Made by a program: the position numbers and the translations under genes. From NCBI RefSeq assembly GCF_049275935.1, contig NZ_CP184830.1:4030001-4094000 (forward strand): a stretch of DNA of 64,000 nt, in the 5' to 3' direction. Of the stretch, positions 36,447 to 45,487 are shown in pieces. The notes below the pieces were generated by a model that made no database searches, was not told the DNA's origin, and worked only from the letters and a program-made list of their open reading frames with translations. Source of the stretch: Endozoicomonas_A sp049275935. Its GTDB lineage: Bacteria; Pseudomonadota; Gammaproteobacteria; Pseudomonadales; Endozoicomonadaceae. Position 1 is the stretch's first letter; each line of letters begins with the position of its first letter.

Positions 36447-36545
36447 GGAACTTTTGTTAAATAAACGGGTCTAGAATACGTATGCATTCTTTAGATGGGC
36501 TCTCCCTCGACAAGATTAAAGACAATTAAAGTAAGGAATAAAACA
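36447..36545 (+). promoter_or_regulatory. Sigma-E-like promoter and leader of gene D
   Basis: GGAACTT (36447-36453), 15-nt spacer, GTCTAG (36469-36474): a close match to the RpoE/AlgU consensus. The leader (about 36507-36535) carries the conserved CAAGATTAAAGACAATTAAAG with a purine-rich ribosome-binding stretch just before the ATG. The -10 to ATG distance is 71 nt. Confidence 0.75.
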
Positions 36546-37694
36546 ATGGATCGATTACTACAACCCTCATTTGATTATGGGGTAACTCCCTCTGCTTCTA
36601 CTGTTGGAACAGATGATAAAGTAGAAAATGCTCCAGCGAATCAGGGCAAACTCTCCGGCAGAACCGTCAGCCCTGTCAGCAGTGAGCCAGTGGGAGCCAA
36701 TTGCCCCGATTTGACAGCAGATCACATAACCGGACCAAAAGATCAAAAAGAGATCGGAATTTCCTCCAGAGTCGTAGCTTTGACTGTAGACACTGTCGCT
36801 ACAAACAAACCAGAATTTGATCCTGCCAGGCCTACAGAACCCGCACACCATAAATTCGTTGCACCTTTGCAGCCAGTGGATGAAACATTGATGCCAGTAA
36901 CCCGGCTTCCTGTTTCCCGTGAGCATCCGGAGCAATCGCTGGATGAGCATCAAATGACTGCGCCAGTACCCGGTGTTGTAAAAACAGGTGCTGAAAAATC
37001 ACCGGCAAAGTTTCAGGAAAATGACATAATACTGCTCTACCCACAAAATTCTGTCAGCCCCTCCGGTTTTGATTTGCATGTCAATCCGGGAAAACTTAAA
37101 GATGCTCTTACATCGCATGTCCATGATAGATTGGTTTTTCTTTATGATCATAACCGTAGAGACGATTGGCCTGCCAAGGATGAAGTGAAGTCACTGGCAG
37201 ATTCAATATTAACGAGGTTGCCGACAGCGTTATATGAGTTTCTGAATAAAGACTGGTCTGGTAGAGACAGTTTTGCCCCCGAGGAGTATCAAGCTTTGGT
37301 GAAGTTCCACGGTGCATTTATTTTTTTTGGTAAATACGATTATTTGAAAGGGGTTTTTTATGAAGAAAAAGGTACGGAATACCCGACGTTCAATCCGGAC
37401 GAAAAGTACAGTGAATTAAAAAAACTCTTGCTCAAGGACTGCCTACCTCTGCGTAATGGCTGGAGTGAGGACGAACGGGTGATTATTGAAGAGTGGTTGA
37501 ACATCGAACTGACAAATTGCCAAGACTATCCTGACTGGGAGGAAATCGTTACCTATATAGATTATTGTCATTATGGCCCGTTAAAAGCCGATTGTGTTTC
37601 TGTTTGCAATGACCCATGTTACTGCGTGCTTGAAAATCGGGCTGCATATAATCGCATTAAAAATCTTGAGAGCCAATTGGAAGAATTGCAATAA
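36546..37694 (+). CDS. Gene D: family header module on an unrelated body
   Basis: A 382-residue protein. Start ATG 36546 is fixed by the leader and by MDRLLQPSF matching MDRLSQHSF of copy G; the frame is open further upstream. Residues 1-80 are the family header (SGRTVSPVSSEPVGAN, TGPKDQKEIGISSRVVAL). After that the sequence departs: PLQPVDETLMP near residue 115 resembles LQPVVKTLMPEG of copy B, and the remaining 250 residues (FQENDIILLYPQN, ILTRLPTALYEFLNKDWSGR, and a Cys-rich end with CNDPCYCVLENRAAYNRIKN) match no other gene here. The header is therefore a portable unit. The function is unknown. Confidence 0.8.
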   Translation: MDRLLQPSFDYGVTPSASTVGTDDKVENAPANQGKLSGRTVSPVSSEPVGANCPDLTADHITGPKDQKEIGISSRVVALTVDTVATNKPEFDPARPTEPAHHKFVAPLQPVDETLMPVTRLPVSREHPEQSLDEHQMTAPVPGVVKTGAEKSPAKFQENDIILLYPQNSVSPSGFDLHVNPGKLKDALTSHVHDRLVFLYDHNRRDDWPAKDEVKSLADSILTRLPTALYEFLNKDWSGRDSFAPEEYQALVKFHGAFIFFGKYDYLKGVFYEEKGTEYPTFNPDEKYSELKKLLLKDCLPLRNGWSEDERVIIEEWLNIELTNCQDYPDWEEIVTYIDYCHYGPLKADCVSVCNDPCYCVLENRAAYNRIKNLESQLEELQ

Positions 37695-37769
37695 CACAAC
37701 CACTCTTTCAGGCGGATTAACGTTTGAATTTTATCGAATTTTTTTTCAACTCTGCGATTCTTCTTTCTT

Positions 37770-37867
37770 GGAACTTTCGTTTAATTAACGGGTCTAAATT
37801 CTAAGCATTCTTTGGGAAATCTCATCCTCGTCAAGATTAAGGACAATTAAAGGCAGGGAAAAAAACG
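37770..37867 (+). promoter_or_regulatory. Sigma-E-like promoter and leader of copy E
   Basis: GGAACTT (37770-37776), 15 nt, GTCTAAA (37792-37798): a perfect RpoE/AlgU-type match. The leader GTCAAGATTAAGGACAATTA then AAAGGCAGGG precedes the ATG. The -10 to ATG distance is 70 nt. This is the best copy of the repeated promoter cassette. Confidence 0.8.
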
Positions 37868-40800
37868 ATGGAACGATTATTTCAACTCCCACATAATGAA
37901 GGACCAGCTACTTCTACTTACATTGCTGCAGCCGATGTTCCGAAAAAGAATAAAGCAAATGATGGCAATGCTTTCGGCAGAAGCGTCAGCCCTGTCAGCG
38001 TTGAGCTGGTGGGAATCAAACACGCAGATTTCACGGCAGTAACAGGACAAAAAGATCAAAAAGAGATCGGAATTTATTCCAGAGCCGTTGCTTTAGATGG
38101 AGATAACCGTGAAGCCACTAAACGCACATCAAAAATGGACTTTACCGATGCCAGAGATATAAAGTCCGAAGCACAATTACCCGGACCTTCAGAAAAGCCT
38201 AAAGTCATTCAGGATGCAAACACTGCTCTCATAAGCGACCAACAAATCAAGCTGATTAAAAGTCTCATGAATGGTGAAGAAGGTAGATTCACAGTCGATG
38301 AATTTATAGCTGTTATCGACTTTCTTGATTTTTGTCCTGAAAAAAAATTACCTGAAGATTATTACAAATCACCCACTCTTTTGTCAGGGATAATAAGAAG
38401 TCATCTTTGGGATGTTTTCAAACTGGACAGAAGTGATAAAATGAGGGAAGTATTACAATCAACACCCGAAAGGAAAAAACAGATATTATTGACTGATGTC
38501 AGGAAAACGGGGTTAAGGTTTCGCTACATAAGCCTTCCTGAAGAACTAAAAAACGATATGGACTTTCTGACTGAATACTCAAGTTTGCAGGGTATTCCTC
38601 CTGATACACCGCCGAAACTGGCTGTGTCGATCTATGAGCACCTGGACATAGGAGCTAAAATAAATTCTATCAATGTTCTGCCGCCCAGTTTTACAGATGA
38701 AGGCTTTTATGATGAGCTTGTCCATTCAGGAAGAATCGAACTTAAATATCTGCCATTCTACATCAGAGACAAAAACAAAGAGTACTGCCTTTTGCAATTA
38801 TCAAAAGGTCTCTGCAGGTTATCAGAGGTTCCGGATCAGTTTATAACAAAGAAGGCTATTTTGGATTCGATCAATAGTGACAGTTTGCATGTTGATTTTA
38901 TCAATATTTTTAAAGATGATACCAAGTATAAGATGCTGAGCAATGATTCTGACTTCTTTGAAGAAGTCGTTCTCAAGTTTGCTTTAACAGCGTTGGAAAG
39001 AGAAATGAAATTCGAAGATTCAAGAGCCTATCCATTGTCTTCTGTTTATCAATGTTGTACAGATAGGTTCAGGGATGACAGGGGGAAACTTGCTTTATTG
39101 TTAAGAAAACTGGTAAAGGCTAATCCTTTTTTTGTTATAAACGTTGAAAGTCAGGATGACAGGTTGCTTGAGGGATTGATTAAAACAGGAAAAGAATCAC
39201 TGTTAGAGATGTTAAGCATTAGACCTGTAATAAGTCAGGGTTTTGATACGAAAGTTCTATCTTTGTTCTTTAAGAAAGTTAAAGCAGACGATAATTTTAA
39301 AAGCGATGTTATGAATGTTGTTTTTCCGTATTTTCCTGAAGATTATTCCCGTAGTTTTCCGGAAGATATATTACTAAAGCAAGATGCTATTGTTCTGGCT
39401 TCTGAACCTTTTGATGCTGGAAAAACGCATATTTTAGATAGACGTATAAAACCTGATAAAGCCGAACTCATAATAGATTACATTGAGTATTATCAATCTT
39501 TTTTACGTCGTTTTAATAGCAAAAAATATTTGGAGAAGTGTTGTACGGATGCAACAATCCGGCAAAAACTTATTCATGTTCTGGCTAACAGAATCATTGC
39601 AGACAAGCAGCTGTTCATGTCGGAGTGGAGAGGTTGTGTACCCCGAAAATTAATTGACGATACTCTGGCTTATCTCAATAATCCTGCCCTTTTCTCAGAA
39701 CTGGATGTCTCAGGCACATTAACAGAGCCGGTGAATCCACTCAAATTTCAACAACCCAATACGTCGGCATTTAAGCTGCTGGTGTCTCTCCACGCATATA
39801 GCTTTGAGTTTGACGAAAAAGACGCCAGTCGTCAGTTGCAATCAGAATTTGACCGTGCAGATCGCACTTATTTTGAACCGGTTTATTGCAGTCTGCATCC
39901 ATTGTATTTTCCGATGAAAAGGCTTGGGCTGTGGGTTGATAGTATTGAACATCCATTATCACTATTTGAAGGCGAGGGAGCCATCGTGGGTGGTCGTACA
40001 CTGGCAGTAGAGAATGGTGAGGACGTTGATTACTATAAATTCCAGAGACTTGGAGAGTCCGTAGCCACCCTGGCACAAGAAGGTATTATGCATCAATTTA
40101 TTGCCAGGGTGACCAATAACCGCTTTAAAAGCCAGCTACCCCGTTTTGGTCAGTACCTTATCGTAATGGAAAAGGATCTCCCCAAGAGTATTCGAGGTTT
40201 CAGTGACCGTTTACAGGTGATCAATATTAATGGGAGAAGAGCCTTCCGGGTCTACCACTTCAAAGCGACAAAAAACTACGCTAAATACGCTCATACTCCC
40301 GATACAACCAGCAGCCCATACGCAAACGCCGAGCGAGGCCTGTTTGCCGCCATTCACGACATTGGCGTACTTAATGGCAAGTTCGGCGTTATGCCTACTT
40401 CAACGATCCCGGCATTTCATGATACCGGACGACGTTGGGTGTTCCTTACTCCATTGTTGGGTAACTCCATTTGTTTTGCCTTGCCATTACCCGGAACCTT
40501 TGGAGGCTGGGTTAAAGCCATTGAACGCCCTGACTTTGGTTGGGATGGTTTACGGGACTGGGGCGATGTTGAGTTTTTTGGCTCCATGAGCAGCGGCCTC
40601 TCTGCCAGAGACTCAAAAACTTCGGGATATACTCCCGAGGTTCTGCAGCGGTTAAGTTTTGTCAATTCCCTCTGTGAAAACCTGCTGGCAGCCGTGTTGT
40701 TAAGAGCACGCCTGCGCCGCGACTCTGCGGATTATCATTATCAAAATCAACTGGCAGTGGAAGAGACAGAAAACTTTATTGAGCAACTACTGGACGAATA

Positions 40801-41227
40801 CCTGTCAGGCTTGTTGGCAAAAGAAAAAGAGTGTCCGCCCAAGCCAAGACTGCAAGAATTTATTGGTCTCGACTATAACACATACCGTTCATGGCTGAAG
40901 CGGACAGCCGAGGAAATCCTGTACTGGACGGCAAAGCAGCCCAGTGAGGCCAAAGACCGTAGTCCACTTGATCCTTCTGTCGAGTGTTTCTCAAAACATA
41001 TAAAGGCTACTGGAAATCTGGATGCCACATTGTACCCAGAAGGTTTGCGTCCCTTCGATAAGCATTTAAAATTCCCCAAAGACTTCCATAATGTGAATGA
41101 CGAACTCAACCTGGGAGCCAATAACGCCGTCTTTCCTCTGGTCAGTCTGGTCAAGGGGCTTACGTTGTTAGTCGGCAATATTTTTGCGTTCGCCAATCAG
41201 TACACTGAAGATGAAAATAGGGAATGA
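37868..41227 (+). CDS. Array copy E: full-length family protein
   Basis: A 1,119-residue protein of the tandem family. Residues 1-75 are the header (SVSPVSVELVGI, TGQKDQKEIGIYSRAVAL). About 100-620 is helix-rich with repeating elements such as LPEELKNDMDFLTEYSSLQG, FYDELVHSGRIELKYLPFYI and KNKEYCLLQLSKGLCRLSEV. From NPLKFQQPNTSAFKLLVSLH the C-terminal domain begins, with GAIVGGRTLAVENGEDVDYY, AERGLFAAIHDIGVLNGKFG and RRWVFLTPLLGN. It is about 35 residues longer than F and G, mainly through an insert near PLYFPMKRLGLWVDSIEHPL just before the C-terminal core. There is no signal peptide or membrane segment. The function is unknown. Confidence 0.88.
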   Translation: MERLFQLPHNEGPATSTYIAAADVPKKNKANDGNAFGRSVSPVSVELVGIKHADFTAVTGQKDQKEIGIYSRAVALDGDNREATKRTSKMDFTDARDIKSEAQLPGPSEKPKVIQDANTALISDQQIKLIKSLMNGEEGRFTVDEFIAVIDFLDFCPEKKLPEDYYKSPTLLSGIIRSHLWDVFKLDRSDKMREVLQSTPERKKQILLTDVRKTGLRFRYISLPEELKNDMDFLTEYSSLQGIPPDTPPKLAVSIYEHLDIGAKINSINVLPPSFTDEGFYDELVHSGRIELKYLPFYIRDKNKEYCLLQLSKGLCRLSEVPDQFITKKAILDSINSDSLHVDFINIFKDDTKYKMLSNDSDFFEEVVLKFALTALEREMKFEDSRAYPLSSVYQCCTDRFRDDRGKLALLLRKLVKANPFFVINVESQDDRLLEGLIKTGKESLLEMLSIRPVISQGFDTKVLSLFFKKVKADDNFKSDVMNVVFPYFPEDYSRSFPEDILLKQDAIVLASEPFDAGKTHILDRRIKPDKAELIIDYIEYYQSFLRRFNSKKYLEKCCTDATIRQKLIHVLANRIIADKQLFMSEWRGCVPRKLIDDTLAYLNNPALFSELDVSGTLTEPVNPLKFQQPNTSAFKLLVSLHAYSFEFDEKDASRQLQSEFDRADRTYFEPVYCSLHPLYFPMKRLGLWVDSIEHPLSLFEGEGAIVGGRTLAVENGEDVDYYKFQRLGESVATLAQEGIMHQFIARVTNNRFKSQLPRFGQYLIVMEKDLPKSIRGFSDRLQVININGRRAFRVYHFKATKNYAKYAHTPDTTSSPYANAERGLFAAIHDIGVLNGKFGVMPTSTIPAFHDTGRRWVFLTPLLGNSICFALPLPGTFGGWVKAIERPDFGWDGLRDWGDVEFFGSMSSGLSARDSKTSGYTPEVLQRLSFVNSLCENLLAAVLLRARLRRDSADYHYQNQLAVEETENFIEQLLDEYLSGLLAKEKECPPKPRLQEFIGLDYNTYRSWLKRTAEEILYWTAKQPSEAKDRSPLDPSVECFSKHIKATGNLDATLYPEGLRPFDKHLKFPKDFHNVNDELNLGANNAVFPLVSLVKGLTLLVGNIFAFANQYTEDENRE

Positions 41228-41280
41228 CATGGGTATTCCCCCGCTGACTCCGATATCTCAGGCTATTTAGAGGTTTGGCA

Positions 41281-41302
41281 CTGGCTGAGCCAGCGGCCTT
41301 TT
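41281..41302 (+). terminator. Probable terminator after copy E
   Basis: CTGGCT-G-AGCCAG (41281-41293) is a perfect short inverted repeat followed by CGGCCTTTTC. It lies 54 nt after the stop codon and upstream of the next promoter. Confidence 0.5.
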
Positions 41303-41328
41303 CTTCAATTCTGCGATCATTCTTTTTT

Positions 41329-41426
41329 GGAACTTTCGTCTAATTTAAGAGTCAAAATATATAAGTACTCCTTGATCGGGCTGAATTCCGTCAAGATTAA
41401 GGACAATCAGAGAAAGGATAAAAATG
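41329..41426 (+). promoter_or_regulatory. Sigma-E-like promoter and leader of copy F
   Basis: GGAACTT (41329-41335), 15 nt, GTCAAAA (41351-41357). The leader GTCAAGATTAAGGACAATCA then AGAAAGGA precedes the ATG. The -10 to ATG distance is 70 nt. Confidence 0.78.
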
Positions 41427-44400
41427 ATGGATCAATTAAATCAACCCTCATGTAATTCAAGGCTAAACCCTTCTACCTGCATTGCTACAGCTGATGATAA
41501 AAAAAATGCAGCCAGGGTCTTCGGCAGATCCGTCAGCCTTGCCGGTGATGATCTATTTGGTGTCAATCCCACAGATTTCAGGCCAGATCCCATTACAAGA
41601 AAAAAACGAAAAGACGTGGGGATTGCCTCCAGAGTCGCTGCTTTAGAGATAGATAGTCTTGTAGCCGCTAAAAAAAAACCAAAATTTAAAAAGTTTAAAG
41701 CTATTCCGGGGACATCTACTGCTATCCTCAGCGACAAACAATTCCAGCTGATACAAAGACTCCTGGATGAAGAAAAAGGTAGATTCACAATAGAAGAGTT
41801 TATAGAGGTTATCGACTTTCTTGATTATTACGCTGAAGAAAAATTGCCTGAAGATTTTTTCAAATCACCCACCCTTGTGTCAGGGATTATAAGAAATCAG
41901 CTTTGGAAGCGTTTCGCAATGGAGGGGAGTGATGAATTTTGGGAGGTATTAGCATCAACACCTGAAAGGGAAAAAGAGTTGTGTTTGACCCGTATCAGGA
42001 AAGAAGGCATCAGGCCTGACTACAGCAGCTTTCCTGAAGAATTAAAAAAGGATATAGATTTTCTGACTGAATGCTCAAGTTTTCACGGTATTCCCTGTTT
42101 TACACCGCCGCAACTGGCTGTGCAGATTTATGAGCGACTGGATATCGCAGCCAAAATAAAGTCTATAAATATTCTGCCTGAAAGCTTTAAAGATGATGAT
42201 TTTTATGATGAGCTTATCCGTTCAGGAAGAATAGAGATAAGTAAGCTGCCATTCAAAATCCGGGACAAAAACAGAGAGTACTGCCTTTTGCAGTTATCAA
42301 AAGGTCTGTGCCGGTTATCACAGGTTCCGGCTCAGTTTATAACAAAAAAGGTTGTTCTGGATTCGCTTAATAGTGACAGTTTGCATGCTGATTTTATCAA
42401 TATCCTCAGAAGTGATAGTGAATTTGAGACGCTGAAGAATGATCCTGACTTCTTTGAAGAATTCCTGCTAAAAATGACTTCATCGGTGTTGGAAGCAAGA
42501 TATAATTTCTACACTGCACAAATCAATACCTTGTCCAAGGTTTATCAATGTTGTATTGAAAAATACAGTGATGATAGAGAAAAACTTGCTTTGTTGCTGA
42601 AAAGATTGATAAGAACTAATCCTTTTTTTATTTTACTTGTTAAAGATGTCGGTGATCAGCTGTTTCAGGAGTTGATTGAGGAAGCAAAAGAATCATTGTT
42701 GGAAATATTGGATAGTATGCCTGAAGTAAGTCACCTTTTTTTTATGCCTATGATTACTCGTTTCTTCAATAAAGTTAATGCAAGTAATGATTTTAAAAAC
42801 CAAGTTATAAATGTTGTTTATCCGTATTTTCCTGTCACTTGCTCAGAACCTTTTTCAGAAGACATAAAGCGTAAGCAAGACGCTCTGGTTCTGGGTTCTG
42901 AGCCCTTTAAAGCTGGAGCGATTCACATTATCTCCAGAAAATTACGGCCCGCCAAAGCCGACATCATAATAGACTACATTGAATCCTATCCACTTTTTTT
43001 GAGCCACTTCAATGACAAAGGATATTTTGAGGAGCGTTGCGCCGACCCGGCAATCCGGCAAAGGCTTATTCATGTCCTGGCTAACAAGGTCATTGCCAAC
43101 AAGCAGCAGTTAGTGACGGAGTGGCCACGTTATCTCCCCCGGCATTTGATTGATGATACTCTGGCTTATCTCAATAATCCTGCCCTTTTATCCGAACTGG
43201 ATGTCTCCAGAGCATTAACAAAACCGGTGAATCCTCTCAAACTCCAACAACCCAACACTTTGGCACTCAGGCAGGTGGCGTCTCTTAAGGGAAATAGCCT
43301 TCAGATTGCCGATAAAGACGCAAGTTGTCAGTTGCAATCAGAATTTGACCGTGCGGATCACACAAATTTTAAACTGGTTTATCCTGGTCAACATCAACAT
43401 TCATTGTCGCTATTTGAAGGAGAGGGAACCATCGTCGGTGGCCGTACATTGGCAGTACAGAATGGTGAGCAAGTTGATTTCTATAAATTCCAGCGAATTG
43501 GAGAGTCCGAAGCCACTCTGGCACAGGAAGGCATTATGCATCAATTTATTGCCAAAAGTGGCCGCTTTAAAAGCCAGAAACCCCGTTTTGGAGAGTACAT
43601 CATGGTACTGGAAAAGGATCTTCCCGAAAGTATCCCGGGTTTCACTGATCGTTTACAAGTGAGCGAAATTAATGGTGAAAGAGCCTTCCGGGTCTACCAT
43701 TTCAAAGCGACAGAAAATTACGCTAAATACGCCCATACTCCGGATGCAACCGACAACCCTTACGCGATCGCCGAGCGAGGCTTGTTGAATGGCATTCACG
43801 ACATTGGCGTACTTAATGGCAGCGTTGGCGTTATGCCCACGTCAACGATCCCGGCGTTTCATGCTACCGGCCGTCGTTGGGTGTTCCTTAGCGCATTGTT
43901 GGGTAACTCTGATTTTTATGCTTGGCCATTACCGGGAACCTTTGGGGGCTGGGTTAAAGCCATTGAACGCCCTGATTTTGGTTGGGATGGTTTGCGGGAT
44001 TGGGGCGATGTTGAGTTTTATGGCTCTATGAAAAGCGGCCTCACTGCCAGAGACTCAAAAACGTCGGGTTATACTCCCGAGCTTCTTCAGCGATTAAGTT
44101 TTGTCAACTCCCTCTGCGAAAACCTGCTGGCAGCAGTGTTGTTAAGAGCTCGCCTGCGCCGGGACTCTTCGGATTATCACTATCAAAATCAACAGGCAGT
44201 GGAAGAGACAGAAAACTTTATTGAGCAACTACTGGATGAATACCTGTCTGGCCTGTTGGCAAAAGAAAAAGAATCGCCGCCCAGACCAAGACTGCAAGAA
44301 TTGATGGGGCTTGACGATACCACATACCGCTCCTGGCTGAAGCGAACAGCCGAGGAAATTTTGTACTGGACAGCCAAACAACCCTATGAGGCGAAAGGTG

Positions 44401-44669
44401 ACAGTGCACTTGATCCTTCTATTGAGTGTTTCTCAAAACATATAAAGGAAACCGGAAACCTGGATGCCACATTGTACCCGGAAGGTTTGCAAACCTTCGA
44501 CATGCATAAAAAATTCCCCAAAGACTTCCATAATGTCAATGATGAGCTCAATCTGGGAGCCAATAACGCCGTCTTTCCCCTGGTCGCCCTGGTCAAGGGG
44601 CTTACGTTGTTAGCTGGCAATATTTTTGCGTACGCAGGTCAATACACCGAGGAAGAAAATAGGGAATGA
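41427..44669 (+). CDS. Array copy F: full-length family protein
   Basis: A 1,080-residue family member. ATG 41427 (MDQLNQPSC) is chosen over the adjacent ATG 41424 because it matches MDRL/MERL of the paralogs. The header is more diverged (SVSLAGDDLFGV, RKDVGIASRVAAL). The helical body has LPESFKDDDFYDELIRSGRI and KNREYCLLQLSKGLCRLSQV. The C-terminal domain has GTIVGGRTLAVQNGEQVDFY, SQKPRFGEYIMVLEKDLP, AERGLLNGIHDIGVLNGSVG and the terminal KGLTLLAGNIFAYAGQYTEE. It is most similar to copy E over its last third, suggesting recent duplication or gene conversion. It reads as cytoplasmic or exported by a signal-peptide-independent route. Confidence 0.88.
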   Translation: MDQLNQPSCNSRLNPSTCIATADDKKNAARVFGRSVSLAGDDLFGVNPTDFRPDPITRKKRKDVGIASRVAALEIDSLVAAKKKPKFKKFKAIPGTSTAILSDKQFQLIQRLLDEEKGRFTIEEFIEVIDFLDYYAEEKLPEDFFKSPTLVSGIIRNQLWKRFAMEGSDEFWEVLASTPEREKELCLTRIRKEGIRPDYSSFPEELKKDIDFLTECSSFHGIPCFTPPQLAVQIYERLDIAAKIKSINILPESFKDDDFYDELIRSGRIEISKLPFKIRDKNREYCLLQLSKGLCRLSQVPAQFITKKVVLDSLNSDSLHADFINILRSDSEFETLKNDPDFFEEFLLKMTSSVLEARYNFYTAQINTLSKVYQCCIEKYSDDREKLALLLKRLIRTNPFFILLVKDVGDQLFQELIEEAKESLLEILDSMPEVSHLFFMPMITRFFNKVNASNDFKNQVINVVYPYFPVTCSEPFSEDIKRKQDALVLGSEPFKAGAIHIISRKLRPAKADIIIDYIESYPLFLSHFNDKGYFEERCADPAIRQRLIHVLANKVIANKQQLVTEWPRYLPRHLIDDTLAYLNNPALLSELDVSRALTKPVNPLKLQQPNTLALRQVASLKGNSLQIADKDASCQLQSEFDRADHTNFKLVYPGQHQHSLSLFEGEGTIVGGRTLAVQNGEQVDFYKFQRIGESEATLAQEGIMHQFIAKSGRFKSQKPRFGEYIMVLEKDLPESIPGFTDRLQVSEINGERAFRVYHFKATENYAKYAHTPDATDNPYAIAERGLLNGIHDIGVLNGSVGVMPTSTIPAFHATGRRWVFLSALLGNSDFYAWPLPGTFGGWVKAIERPDFGWDGLRDWGDVEFYGSMKSGLTARDSKTSGYTPELLQRLSFVNSLCENLLAAVLLRARLRRDSSDYHYQNQQAVEETENFIEQLLDEYLSGLLAKEKESPPRPRLQELMGLDDTTYRSWLKRTAEEILYWTAKQPYEAKGDSALDPSIECFSKHIKETGNLDATLYPEGLQTFDMHKKFPKDFHNVNDELNLGANNAVFPLVALVKGLTLLAGNIFAYAGQYTEEENRE

Positions 44670-44910
44670 GGTTCGTATTCCCCCAGCGCAGCCAGTATTT
44701 AAGACTATTTACATTGTTTGATGTGGCACTGGCTTGGCCATTGGCCTTTTTTGCAGCTCTACGATCCTTCTTTATTGCCTCTGCACAGGCTCTTTTTTGG
44801 TGCGTGAAGGCATGTTTTATAATTGTCAAGAGGTCACGGATCGTAACGGTTCACTGGTAATGGTCATTGTTCATTGGTACATACTGCATTGTTTCACAAG
44901 AGGTTTAACA

Positions 44911-45372
44911 ATGAGTGATTTATACGATACCGACTTCTACAGTTGGTCTTTTCAGCAAGCCGAGCTGATTAGGCAAGGTCGTTATAGCGAGCTGGATTTG
45001 GACAACCTGATCGAGGAAGTTGAGGACATGGGCAAAGCTCGTTATCGTACAGTAAAAAGTTGTCTAAAAGGGCTTTTTTTACATGCGCTTAAATGGCAGA
45101 TGCAGTCTAAAAAAGATGATATGCACGACTTTAAAGAATGGCACACAAGCTGGTTGATCAGTATTGGAAAACAGAGGGACGCTGTACAAGAAGAATTGGA
45201 AGAAAACCCTTCTCTCAACAATAAATTGGACGAGATTTTACCAAAAGCTTATCAATCAGCTCGAAATCAAGTAGCTAGAGAAATGATGTGTAAACCCAGT
45301 GATTTCCCCAGGGAATGCCCATGGACATATGAGGAAGTGATGACTGAAGGTTGGCTGCCGGATGTTGAGTAA
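44911..45372 (+). CDS. DUF29 family protein
   Basis: A 153-residue protein of the DUF29 family: SDLYDTDFYSWSFQQAELIR, the DLDNLIEEVEDMGKARYRTV block that defines the family, LKGLFLHALKWQMQ, and the C-terminal PSDFPRECPWTYEEVM. Start ATG 44911 has AAGAGG 8 nt upstream; the frame is open back to 44734 but that part is not family-like. DUF29 proteins are small, helical and of unknown function, and common in cyanobacteria and symbionts. It interrupts the array between copies F and G and lacks the sigma-E-like promoter. Confidence 0.88.
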   Translation: MSDLYDTDFYSWSFQQAELIRQGRYSELDLDNLIEEVEDMGKARYRTVKSCLKGLFLHALKWQMQSKKDDMHDFKEWHTSWLISIGKQRDAVQEELEENPSLNNKLDEILPKAYQSARNQVAREMMCKPSDFPRECPWTYEEVMTEGWLPDVE

Positions 45373-45394
45373 AAGCCCGTCCCCACCCGATTTT

Positions 45395-45487
45395 GGAACT
45401 TTTCTTTATTTCATGGGTCAAAATTTTTAATCATTTTTTGGCTTGACCCTCGTCAAGATTAAGGACAGTTAAAGGCAGAAATAAACA
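45395..45487 (+). promoter_or_regulatory. Sigma-E-like promoter and leader of copy G
   Basis: GGAACTT (45395-45401), 15 nt, GTCAAAA (45417-45423). The leader CGTCAAGATTAAGGACAGTT then AAAGGCAG precedes the ATG. The -10 to ATG distance is 65 nt. It starts only 22 nt after the DUF29 stop codon. Confidence 0.78.
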
